Below are positions 44,801 to 52,530 of a DNA stretch of 64,000 nt, piece after piece. This stretch comes from JADKAV01 sp041393775. GTDB taxonomy: Bacteria > Actinomycetota > Actinomycetes > S36-B12 > UBA10799. How positions within the stretch are numbered: the stretch's first letter is position 1; every line of letters starts with the position of its first letter. The translations under genes were made by a program, and so were the position numbers. The DNA lies in assembly GCA_041393775.1 (NCBI GenBank), contig JAWKJM010000008.1, forward strand, positions 124,001-188,000. Direction: 5' to 3'. The notes under the pieces are model-generated. The model made no database searches and was not told where the DNA came from. It saw nothing but the letters and a program-made list of their open reading frames with translations.

Positions 44801-44815
44801 CGGGAACGATTCCCG
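44801..44815. promoter_or_regulatory. Perfect 15-bp palindrome, probable response-regulator operator
   Basis: CGGGAACGATTCCCG (arms of 6 bp around CGA) lies 42 bp upstream of the kinase ATG (44759) and 100 bp upstream of the divergent membrane-protein ATG (44915). It is nested in a wider inverted repeat, GTCCCGG...CCGGGAC (44797-44826). Symmetry and position between a two-component operon and a divergent gene suggest autoregulation and a shared target. This has no second copy among the dispersed repeats. Confidence 0.55.
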
Positions 44816-44914
44816 AGTCGTCCGGGACACCGCACCCTTGTGCTTGGGTCGCCCTGCTGGAGAGGTTCGCGTTGCGGGCGAAAGGCGCCCGCGATCAGAC
44901 GGAAGGAGCGGGTC

Positions 44915-45583
44915 ATGCCGCTGAGTAGGTTCGAGAGGTTCGCACCCTGGACAGGCGTCATCGCGGGTCTTGCGTGGATCGGGCAAGGGGTCTTGCTCAG
45001 GCTTGATACGCAGGACAGTCCTGGGATGTCGAACACAGCAGTCATCCACGACCACCTGACCCAGAACTACGGTGGCGTCGGCTGCCTGGTCGTCATGGGC
45101 ATCGCCCTCGTGTTCTTCGCCACCGCACTGCGCGCTCACCTGCGCTCCGGTGAAGCGCGGGAGGCGACGTACTCCAACGCGGCGTACGGCGGCGTGTTGC
45201 TCGCCGCGGCAGGACTGTCGCAGATGGTGATGTGGAACTGGGGCTTGATCAACGGTGCCGCCGACGCGAAGGATGACGCGGCGCTGCACGTCCTGAGTTT
45301 CGTGGGTTACTTCGGCTTCGCCGGCATGGGTATCGGACTGGCCACAATGCTCATCGCGACCGGCCTTGCTGGGATCGCGAACACAGTGCTGCCACGCTGG
45401 TTCGCGATCACGACGCTGGTGATGGGAGTGCTCAGCGCGCTGGGCGCGGCAGGTATCCCGCCAGGCGGACTGGTCAACTACCTGCTGCTGCCCTTCTGGT
45501 TGATGGGCACCGGAATCATCGTGGCTAGGAGGCAGAAGGCGCCGGCGGTCTCCAAGGTGGGGGTCGCCGCTGGAGCAGGCTAG
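44915..45583 (+). CDS. Polytopic membrane protein, likely target of the adjacent two-component system
   Basis: 222 residues, GGAAGGAG 7 bp before the ATG at 44915. About six hydrophobic helices run almost end to end (APWTGVIAGLAWIGQGVLLRL, GGVGCLVVMGIALVFFATAL, GGVLLAAAGLSQMVMWNWGL, GYFGFAGMGIGLATMLIAT, WFAITTLVMGVLSALGAAG, YLLLPFWLMGTGIIV). No transport signature is clear. Divergence from the kinase gene across a palindrome makes it the best candidate for regulated expression. A hairpin terminator follows the stop by 20 bp. Confidence 0.75.
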   Translation: MPLSRFERFAPWTGVIAGLAWIGQGVLLRLDTQDSPGMSNTAVIHDHLTQNYGGVGCLVVMGIALVFFATALRAHLRSGEAREATYSNAAYGGVLLAAAGLSQMVMWNWGLINGAADAKDDAALHVLSFVGYFGFAGMGIGLATMLIATGLAGIANTVLPRWFAITTLVMGVLSALGAAGIPPGGLVNYLLLPFWLMGTGIIVARRQKAPAVSKVGVAAGAG

Positions 45584-45603
45584 GCCGCGTCCGTGTGGGC
45601 GCG

Positions 45604-45642
45604 CGAGGTGAGTGGTCCCGACTGTCCGGGCCACTCACCTCG
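45604..45642 (+). terminator. Hairpin terminator after the membrane-protein gene
   Basis: CGAGGTGAGTGG (45604-45615) pairs perfectly over 12 bp with CCACTCACCTCG (45631-45642), with a 15-nt loop that adds a CC/GG pair. It starts 20 bp after the stop at 45583. No T-tract follows. The rest of 45643-45939 shows no gene. Confidence 0.7.
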
Positions 45643-45939
45643 TGAAGTCGCCCGGAGTCCGGCAAGGCAGTGGGCCGAATCGGGCAGTGATTTGGGCCGA
45701 CTGGTCACGTCAGCCTGGTGAGCATCGCGACATCAAAGGTCCTCGGTCAGCGACGGCTGGCGCCACGGGCGATCTCTGGTCGCGACGGACGTCCCGGAGG
45801 GGCTATCAGACCAGAAGTGATGCTGCGCCGTGCGACAACCGGGCGGGCATGGGCGATCGGTGGTTGTTCGGCAAGTCGCGTGGCCGGTTGCGGGATGGTC
45901 GACTTACGATGTGTGGAATCTGTCACTGAGGGACCTCTG

Positions 45940-46503
45940 ATGCGCAGCGTGACCTACTCGATGGCTGTGTCGCTGGACGGCTACGTCGTCGGGCCGGACG
46001 GCTCCTTGGACTGGGGCGCGCCCGACGAGGAGCTCTTCAACCTCGCCACTGACGAGGTACGCAACGCCGGCGTCCACCTGCTCGGGCGACGACTGTACGA
46101 GACGATGCTGTATTGGGAGACCACCGACCAGAATCCGGCGCTTGACTACTCAACGCGTGAATTCGCCGCGACTTGGAGGACGCTCCCGAAGGTGGTGTTC
46201 TCGACCTCGTTGTCAGCCGTGCAGGGAAACGCCCGCTTGGCATCCGGCGGTCTGGCGGAGGAGATCGAACGTTTGCAGGCGGACGCTGCTGGGGGTGACA
46301 TCGCGATCGGCGGCGCGACTCTTGCCGCCGCGGCGGCGGAGTTGGGACTGATCGACGAGTACCGGGTCAGGGTCTTCCCGGTGCTGGTCGGGGGTGGCCG
46401 TCCCTTCTTTCCTCACCGCGAGCACCGGGTGAAGCTCGAACTCGTCGAGTCTCGCACGTTCGGCTCGGGAGTCGTCTACCTCCGCTACCGCGTGGCCCGC
46501 TAG
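45940..46503 (+). CDS. RibD C-terminal domain/dihydrofolate reductase-like protein
   Basis: 187 residues. The start gives MRSVTYSMAVSLDGYVVGPDGSLDWG, the RibD_C opening strand with the SLDGY nucleotide-binding loop. RRLYETMLYW, KVVFSTSL, DIAIGGATLAAAAAELGLIDEYRVRVFPVLVGGGRPFF complete the fold. Such stand-alone proteins (YwjB/YyaP type) are NADPH-binding reductases of unknown substrate, not true folate or riboflavin enzymes. It stands alone. Confidence 0.9.
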   Translation: MRSVTYSMAVSLDGYVVGPDGSLDWGAPDEELFNLATDEVRNAGVHLLGRRLYETMLYWETTDQNPALDYSTREFAATWRTLPKVVFSTSLSAVQGNARLASGGLAEEIERLQADAAGGDIAIGGATLAAAAAELGLIDEYRVRVFPVLVGGGRPFFPHREHRVKLELVESRTFGSGVVYLRYRVAR

Positions 46504-46769
46504 CCGATCCGTCTGCCGAGCGCCAGCAGGCACACGCAAAGGAACACAAGCGCCGGACGCGCAGGCGGCGATTGCGCTAGCCCTGAATCCACCGGTGTGG
46601 GGTTGAAGAGCCGGTCCTCGCCGAAGATCGGGTGTCCAGGTCCAAACTCGCAAGAACTCCAGGCATCCCGCAGATACCTGGTGTGGGTTGCGTTCAGCGT
46701 CCCCCACCATCGGACTAGACGATCTCGATTCGTACTCGTCCTAGAACGGCTCTTGTATTCGGTCGCCGC
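46504..46769. other. Gene-free interval
   Basis: No supported coding frame, RNA gene or strong hairpin is visible. The right end (CCATCGGACTAGACG) resembles the ends of family B units (TTTTCGGACTAGAG), so part of it may be an eroded repeat leading into copy B4. Confidence 0.4.
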
Positions 46770-46965
46770 AGAGGGTTGCCCGCGAGGTTAGAGAACGTGC
46801 ACGAGGTTAGGGAATGCACGTGTGGCTTCTCTAACCTCGTGCACGTTCTCTAACGCGAGCGAATTTCGCCCGGCATTTCCCCGCCTGAACGCCGCGGCCG
46901 GCGACGGCCATGGCCCACTAGCGCGAGCGTTTCCCGTCTGAACGCCGCGACCGGTCACGGCCTAG
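46770..46965 (+). repeat. Composite foldback element, family B copy 4
   Basis: CGGTCGCCGCAGAGG, CGCGAGGTTAGAGAA, then hairpin 46797-46814/46827-46844 around loop TGCACGTGTGGC with one mismatch, CTCTAACGCGAGCG and two tail modules (CGCCCGGCATTTCCCCGCC, GGCCATGGCCCACTAGCGCG). Loop and order match copy 1. The interval from 46966 to 47279 holds no gene apart from the promoter of the next lipoprotein. Confidence 0.78.
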
Positions 46966-47279
46966 GGCGACACCGGTTCCAGTGACGTCCTCGGTGGATT
47001 CGGGCTCGCGGCACTCTCTGGGCGTGCTTGGGGTGGCCGGGGCCTGTCCTATGCAACTGCTGCCGTCCACGAATGGAGAACGCTGCCCCAAGTGCCCCGG
47101 AGGGCTGCCGCTGATCGCCACGGGGTGCGTCAGCATTGTCGCTGCGTCGACGATGGCCACGCAGATCCTCTGGATGTCCAAATTACCGCTTCGGGGGTAG
47201 GGGGAGGTCAGACGACCACCTCTGAGGTCTGATCGCGCCTCCGGTGCACTACCCTCGACTTCTCGGGTGAGGAGCGATC

Positions 47280-47846
47280 ATGCGGATTGCGGCGATGGGT
47301 GGTGCGGGGATTCTCTCGGTGAGTGTGCTCCTGATCGGATGCGGTGGGCAGGAACAGAGCAAGGGCGTTGATGAGACGGCGGCGAGCGCGGCGGCAGCGG
47401 CACCGTCGAAGGTGGCGGCCGAGGACGCGTGTGGGTTGCTGAGCGCCGACGAGATCAATCAGGTCCTCGGGACTCAGTTCACTGACGGCGAGGAGTCCAC
47501 CGACGATTCCAGGCAGATCGTGACCTGCAAATTCACGATGACCGACTCGAACACTGGAGTCGAACTACCGGTTGCGATTGTGAACGTCGGAGTGTCACTC
47601 ATTGACGGCCAGGAGTCCTATGACACCAACTTCGACCTGGCCCCCGCATACTTCGGCAACGACCCGGAGCCGACCGAAGTGCCTGGCGCCACGAAGGCGT
47701 ACATCGTCACCAATGCGGAGACGGATTCCCCGGTGATCGGCATGCTTGTGGGTGATCGCTTTGTGACGCTGCAGATCGGCGTGGAGGGTGCCACGAACGA
47801 ACAGGCTACCGAGCTTGCTTCCTTGGCGGCGGCTCGTAGTACATGA
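47280..47846 (+). CDS. Secreted lipoprotein, DUF3558-like
   Basis: 188 residues. The signal peptide (MRIAAMGGAGILSVSVLLIGC) ends in an IGC lipobox, followed by a disordered Ala/Ser linker to about residue 40. The folded part opens DACGLLSADEINQVLG and continues CKFTMTDSNTG with a second Cys, then VVNVGVSLIDGQESYDTNF and GDRFVTLQIGV, the pattern of DUF3558-type actinobacterial lipoproteins. Role unknown. ATG 47280 follows GAGGAGCGATC. Confidence 0.75.
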   Translation: MRIAAMGGAGILSVSVLLIGCGGQEQSKGVDETAASAAAAAPSKVAAEDACGLLSADEINQVLGTQFTDGEESTDDSRQIVTCKFTMTDSNTGVELPVAIVNVGVSLIDGQESYDTNFDLAPAYFGNDPEPTEVPGATKAYIVTNAETDSPVIGMLVGDRFVTLQIGVEGATNEQATELASLAAARST

Positions 47847-47905
47847 CGCCGGAGCCGTCCTCGCTTCGATCGAGGCAATCTCCGTGCGCAGGTGGCGCGT
47901 TGCGG

Positions 47906-48496
47906 TCACCCGCCACTGCGGAAGATGAGGGTCTTCTCGTTGTCCTTGGCCACGAGCAGGTACTGCTGGGCAATGGGTCCGGCGCCCAGGGGGTTCTGGC
48001 CGCGGACCTGCACCCTATAGAACGCGGTGGCCTTCGGAATCGTGAACGCCCACGATTTCGGCTGGGCGGTCTTCGTGTCGATCCAGCCCCCGGACTTGAC
48101 CTGCATGAACTGGCCGGGCTTCTTCGCAGTGTCTCCCGGCGAGAGAGCCTTGAAGGACACCTTCTCCAGTCTCACGAGGAAGGAGGATGCGCGCGTACCC
48201 CCGGACCATTTGAGGCCTAGGTTGAAGCCCTGCACGGAATCCGCATCGTTGCGCCTGACTGTGATTCTGAGTTTGCGGACCGCGGCGGGCGGCTCACCTA
48301 TCGGTGCGGGGGTGGAAACCGGGCTGACGTAGGACGTCGGAAGATCCGCTGGAGGTGAGGTGAGCGGGGAGGGCATACAGCCAGTGGCTGGGTCGCAGAG
48401 GACGGTGTCGTCGGTAGCCAGGGCCATCGCCGGTGCGTTCCCACCCACCATGGTGATGGCGCTGAAGCCGGTCACCAGACGAAGTGCGAGGTTCAT
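47906..48496 (-). CDS. Secreted protein of unknown function
   Basis: 196 residues with GAGGAG upstream of the ATG. A signal peptide (MNLALRLVTGFSAITMVGGNAPAMA) is followed by a Pro/Ser/Thr-rich linker (residues about 30-70) and a C-terminal domain with basic strands (KLRITVRRNDADSVQGFNLGLKWSGG, SFLVRLEKVSFKAL, FTIPKATAFYRVQVRGQNPLG). The VRG-N-LG end resembles fibronectin type III-like folds. Two Cys (34, 40) lie close together in the linker. It starts 15 bp after the stop of the next secreted protein, so the pair is one transcript divergent from the LAL regulator. Confidence 0.7.
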   Translation of the reverse strand: MNLALRLVTGFSAITMVGGNAPAMALATDDTVLCDPATGCMPSPLTSPPADLPTSYVSPVSTPAPIGEPPAAVRKLRITVRRNDADSVQGFNLGLKWSGGTRASSFLVRLEKVSFKALSPGDTAKKPGQFMQVKSGGWIDTKTAQPKSWAFTIPKATAFYRVQVRGQNPLGAGPIAQQYLLVAKDNEKTLIFRSGG

Positions 48497-48511
48497 GGCG
48501 GTTCTCCTCGC

Positions 48512-49036
48512 CTACGGCTTCATCCGCGTGCCCACGGCGTCGATCGTGACGGGGATGCCGACGATCTTCCCAGTGGTGTCGTAGAACGTCGCGGTCGCGA
48601 CCTGCACAGTCTTCTTGCCCTTCATCCGTCCGGTGCCCGCCACGACCTGACTGCCAACGTACGCCCCGTCCTTGGTGAAGAAGCGCTGGAAGCGGAACCG
48701 GATGGACTTCTTGGATGCCGACCAAACCCCTGCGCCGTTCGTGTAAGCGTCGGCGCCCAGTAGCGCCGAGGCCGCCCCGGCCAGCGAACTGACTGCATCA
48801 GTGATGGTGCCACCCTCGTGCAGCGTCACGAGTGAGGGGAACGCCGGCACGTCGATCGTTCCGTTCGGACCCTGCACCGGGCGAGGATCGACCATCATGC
48901 GCCATGTTCCGACAGCCCGGCTCGAAACGTTGTCCTTGGTGTTGCTCACAGCGCTGGCCGCCGGTGGCGCAAGCGCACCGCTGGTGACGAGCGTAGCCGC
49001 CAGGGTCGTGGCCGAGAGACCGACAATACGATTCAT
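48512..49036 (-). CDS. Secreted beta-barrel-like protein
   Basis: 174 residues, GGAGG 5-6 bp before ATG 49036. Signal peptide MNRIVGLSATTLAATLVTSGALAPPAASA. The mature protein reads AVGTWRMMVDPRP, FPSLVTLHEGGTITD, GAGVWSASKKSIRFRFQRFFTKDGAYVG, VATATFYDTTGKIVGIPVTIDAVGTRM: strand after strand, ending in the GTRM typical of allene-oxide-cyclase or lipocalin-like barrels. It may bind a small hydrophobic ligand. First gene of a two-gene unit divergent from the LAL regulator. Confidence 0.72.
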   Translation of the reverse strand: MNRIVGLSATTLAATLVTSGALAPPAASAVSNTKDNVSSRAVGTWRMMVDPRPVQGPNGTIDVPAFPSLVTLHEGGTITDAVSSLAGAASALLGADAYTNGAGVWSASKKSIRFRFQRFFTKDGAYVGSQVVAGTGRMKGKKTVQVATATFYDTTGKIVGIPVTIDAVGTRMKP

Positions 49037-49157
49037 CACTACCTCCGAAATCGTCCTCCTGCGGGCATTCCGCCGGGGTGATCCCACCTTCGTCCGTCGC
49101 GGGTGCCCACCGCTTCGGGGATTTCCCTAGTTCTCTTGACATTGCTAGGTTCTGCGT

Positions 49158-51830
49158 ATGCTCATCGGTCGCGGCGAGCACCTGGAACGCATCGACGCGA
49201 TGCTCCGCGCCGCGCGGGAGGGGCGGCCGTCCGCGGTGCGTCTGGTCGGCGGTCCGGGCATGGGCAAGACCGCGCTGCTGGATGAGGCCGCGGAGAGCGC
49301 TCAGAGTGCGGGTCTGCGAGTGGCCCGGTTCGTGGCCCTGGAGCCGGAACAACGAACCCCGGGAGCCGCACTAGGGGTACTCCTACGACACCTCGGCTCG
49401 CCCAATCTCCCGAGTACCCAGTCCGCGCTCCTCCAGGCACTGTCGGCTGCCTCAGCCGATGGACCCCTACTGCTGCTGCTTGACGACGTCCATTGGCTCG
49501 ATGCTCAAACGGTGGCATCGGTGTCGTTCGCCATCAGGAGATTGCTGGTCGATCCCGTTGCGGTTCTGATGGCTGGCCGGCCGCAAATCGACCGCGTGGC
49601 CGTTCTGGAGCCGATCCCGAGGTTGGACGTTCCACCTCTGACTGATGAGCAAGGCGTCCAGATGCTTCACGAGGTGGCGCCCCAGATCCCGAGAGTCACG
49701 GCTGAGGCTGTGGCGCGGTCCTTGGCGGGCGTCCCGCTGGCCCTGAGCGAGGTGACTCATCTGCTTCCAGAGGACGTGCTGCTGGGACGGGCACCCGTCC
49801 CAGATCCCCTTCCTGTCAGCACGGCTGTGCAGGACCGCTACGCAGAGGGTTTCGCCGCACTTGACGAGCGGGCCCGCTGGTCTGCCGTGTTGCTGGCCGT
49901 CGACCTGACTGGGGAAGCCCTTGTGATCGATGATGCGATGCAGGCGGCGGGTCTCTCGCGGGCCGACCTGCATGCCGGCGAAGCGGCGGGACTTGTGCGT
50001 CTGTCGCCGACGCCGGAGTTCGTCCATCCGCTGGCCCGAGCAGCCGTTCATTCGGCTGCCTCCGCCGCCGAGGTGAGGAAGGCCAATCGCATCCTCGCGA
50101 TGGTCACTGCCGCTCTCGGTCGCGATGAATCATTGCGGCACAGGGCCGCCTCGGCCGCAGCCCCGGACCTCGGACTGGCATCCGACCTCGAGGACTACGC
50201 ACGCCGCCTTGCCGTCCATCCCGCCTCACGAGCAGCAGCGGGCGAGGCCGCGCTACTGGCGGCGCAGTTCGCCGGTGACCCGGCGCAGCGTACCCGTTTG
50301 CGGCTTGCGGCGGCCTCATACGCGGGTGCCAGCCGTGCTCGGGGGATCGTCGAGGAACTCCTCGCCGGCGATCTCACTGACGACGATCGAGCACGGTGTC
50401 TGCTGATCCTCGTGGAGCACGACGACGACTCCATCGGTCAGGGGATGTTCCGCAGGTCGTCGGCGCGATCGGCGGACGCAGCATCCCAGTTGGACGCACT
50501 GGACCGCCTGCGGCTGAGTTCGGACGTGGCCGTCCAGGTCGACAACTGGCGGGCCTGGCTGGCCATGGAGACGCTTGACCGCTCGTCGTTGCTGAGCGCA
50601 GTTCGGCGGCTCGAGGCCCGGGCATCGCCGGATGACGGCTGGGAGGCGTTGGTCGCACGTGGACAGGCGCTGACCTTCCTGGGCGATCACCGACGGGCGG
50701 TCGACGTGCTGCGGCGGGCCGTCTTCCTGACGGATCAGGTGGATCCCGCCTCGCTACGTCCCGACCAGTTGATCTCCTGGTCGGTCGCTCCCGGTTGGCT
50801 GATGGACGACGACCGCTACCACGCACAACGGTTCCGGCGGATGGAACAGCTGCTGCGAGCCACAGGTGAGCCGGAGAACGTGGTGTCCGCGGCCTTCTTC
50901 CGCTCTGAGCGCGCTCGCCGGGAAGGGGAGTGGGGACGCGCGGAGTCTTTGCTACGTGAGGCGCTGGAGTTGTCCGGCCTCATCGGTAGCCCCGATTTCA
51001 CCAGCGCCGCGCGCCTCGCTTGTCTGATGGCGTACCAGGGTCGCAAGGCAGAAGTCGACGAACTGCTGGAATCGGCCGCTCAGCACAGCACAGGGTGGTC
51101 CCGATGGAACAGTTACTGGTTCCTGCAGGCACGCGGTGCTCTCACTCTCACCCTGGGCGACCCGCAGCAGGCGATCGCGGTGCTGGCGCCGTTCCGGGAT
51201 CTCCCCTTCGCCGGTAGAGGGTCCCGCGACCATGTCGCCGCGGGTCTGACCGAACTGGCTGAGGCGCTGGTGGCGACCGGCGCACGCAGTGAGGCCGCGC
51301 ACGTCGCCGAGCAACTGGCGCAGCGTTTGGACGGGGTCGTCGATCCCTACGGGTTGGCACTGGTCAGCCGATCACGGGGACTGGCGCAGGGCTCCGAGGC
51401 ATTGCTGCGTGAGGCGGTCGAGCACATGCACCGCACAACCGAAGTGTTCGAGACCGCCCGGTCGTACCTGCTTCTCGGGGAGCATCTGCGACGTGCGCGG
51501 CAACCCAAGTCGGCACGTGAGTGGTTGCATCGCGCGCTGACGGGATTCCAGGAGGTGTCGGCGGTTCCTTGGGTCGAGCGGACCAGTCAGGACCTCGCCG
51601 CGGCTGGAGACCGTCCTGTCGGCAGGCCCCGGGAGGTTTCCGAACTGACGCCTCAGGAGACCCGGGTCGCGCTGGCCGTCGCCGACGGCCTCACCAACGC
51701 CGAGGTTGCCCAGCAGTTGTTCCTGTCGGTGAAGACCGTTGAGTTCCATCTTGGACGGGTGTTCAGGAAGCTCGACGTCCGATCGCGAGGAGGTCTGGGG
51801 AAGGTGCTTGTCGAGCAGGGACTGGGCTAG
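49158..51830 (+). CDS. Large ATP-binding LuxR-family (LAL) transcriptional regulator
   Basis: 890 residues. The N-terminal ATPase begins LIGRGEHLERIDAML with Walker A GGPGMGKT (residues 31-38) and Walker B LLLLLDDVHWLD. The middle 500 residues are helical, TPR-like repeats. The C-terminal LuxR helix-turn-helix reads LTPQETRVALAVADGLTNAEVAQQLFLSVKTVEFHLGRVFRKL. LAL (MalT-like) regulators bind ATP and an inducer and then activate promoters. The two secreted-protein genes divergent from it, with a 121-bp spacer, are the natural candidates for control. Confidence 0.93.
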   Translation: MLIGRGEHLERIDAMLRAAREGRPSAVRLVGGPGMGKTALLDEAAESAQSAGLRVARFVALEPEQRTPGAALGVLLRHLGSPNLPSTQSALLQALSAASADGPLLLLLDDVHWLDAQTVASVSFAIRRLLVDPVAVLMAGRPQIDRVAVLEPIPRLDVPPLTDEQGVQMLHEVAPQIPRVTAEAVARSLAGVPLALSEVTHLLPEDVLLGRAPVPDPLPVSTAVQDRYAEGFAALDERARWSAVLLAVDLTGEALVIDDAMQAAGLSRADLHAGEAAGLVRLSPTPEFVHPLARAAVHSAASAAEVRKANRILAMVTAALGRDESLRHRAASAAAPDLGLASDLEDYARRLAVHPASRAAAGEAALLAAQFAGDPAQRTRLRLAAASYAGASRARGIVEELLAGDLTDDDRARCLLILVEHDDDSIGQGMFRRSSARSADAASQLDALDRLRLSSDVAVQVDNWRAWLAMETLDRSSLLSAVRRLEARASPDDGWEALVARGQALTFLGDHRRAVDVLRRAVFLTDQVDPASLRPDQLISWSVAPGWLMDDDRYHAQRFRRMEQLLRATGEPENVVSAAFFRSERARREGEWGRAESLLREALELSGLIGSPDFTSAARLACLMAYQGRKAEVDELLESAAQHSTGWSRWNSYWFLQARGALTLTLGDPQQAIAVLAPFRDLPFAGRGSRDHVAAGLTELAEALVATGARSEAAHVAEQLAQRLDGVVDPYGLALVSRSRGLAQGSEALLREAVEHMHRTTEVFETARSYLLLGEHLRRARQPKSAREWLHRALTGFQEVSAVPWVERTSQDLAAAGDRPVGRPREVSELTPQETRVALAVADGLTNAEVAQQLFLSVKTVEFHLGRVFRKLDVRSRGGLGKVLVEQGLG

Positions 51831-51871
51831 TGCGGCGCCCGACGCGCTCGAGGCGCGTTTCGCAGCCGGTA

Positions 51872-52192
51872 TCAACTGCCGCGAGTGGGAGTTGCGATCG
51901 CGTCTAGCAGCCCGGTGTCATCGGAGCCAGTCCGTTGAGGACGTCCCCCAATCGTCACCGAGGACTGTCGGAGTTGGCTGCTGGCCCCGTATCCAATGAC
52001 GAGGCGCGAGTGGTCGGGTTCGTCGATCCTCACATCCCATGAGTTGTACTTGTCCACATCCCTGTCGGCCCGTGGGGCGTGCCACTGCCGCCCGCCATGT
52101 GCGTCGGCTCTCCCTGGCTGTTGGGATTGTCCGCTAGCGCCGCAACGACAGACCTTGTTCGGCGGGCCTTCACGGCTGCCTTTCGCACCCAC
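51872..52192 (-). CDS. Weak candidate orphan CDS
   Basis: 106 residues with no recognised family. The C-terminal half (HAPRADRDVDKYNSWDVRIDEPDHSRLVIGYGASS) has a protein-like mix of residues, while the N-terminal half is low-complexity. No good ribosome site is seen, and it may be a remnant of a longer gene. The rest of the 51831-52530 gap has no gene other than repeat F2. Confidence 0.22.
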   Translation of the reverse strand: MGAKGSREGPPNKVCRCGASGQSQQPGRADAHGGRQWHAPRADRDVDKYNSWDVRIDEPDHSRLVIGYGASSQLRQSSVTIGGRPQRTGSDDTGLLDAIATPTRGS

Positions 52193-52280
52193 AGAACGCT
52201 CTTTGAGCGCGAGATCGAGGCTGTGGCAGTTCCTCCGTCCGACCCGCTCAGGGTGTTGCCCGAGTGCCCACCCCCGGCTG

Positions 52281-52327
52281 GGCTTGGTGAATTTCTGTCG
52301 CTCTCAGCGACGAATTTTCACCAAGCT
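52281..52327. repeat. Inverted repeat F2
   Basis: GCTTGGTGAATTTC..GTCGCT pairs with AGCGAC..AATTTTCACCAAGC over nearly the full 46 bp, with the same GTCGC-AGCGAC core and CACCA ends as F1 at 37109. It lies in the 700-bp gap between the LAL regulator and the aldehyde dehydrogenase. Confidence 0.68.
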
Positions 52328-52530
52328 TGCGACCCAACCCGTTGATCCTCGTCCTGGTCCCGACCATCGCACTGAATACTTCCGACTGCTGCGACGGCCG
52401 CGTCCTCCGTGGCCGTCGGGCGGACGGCGGATCGGACCGGGTGGTCGCAGACGGTCCGAAGGCACGCTTGAGAAGTTCGACGGCTGAGTGTCGAACCTAC
52501 GGGGCCCAAGGGTTTGGTGCGGCCGGACGT

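Noticed and set aside
49136..49162. TTGACA plus TATGCT as a promoter for the LAL regulator
   Set aside because: The spacer is only 15 bp and transcription would begin after the ATG required for the intact ATPase N-terminus.
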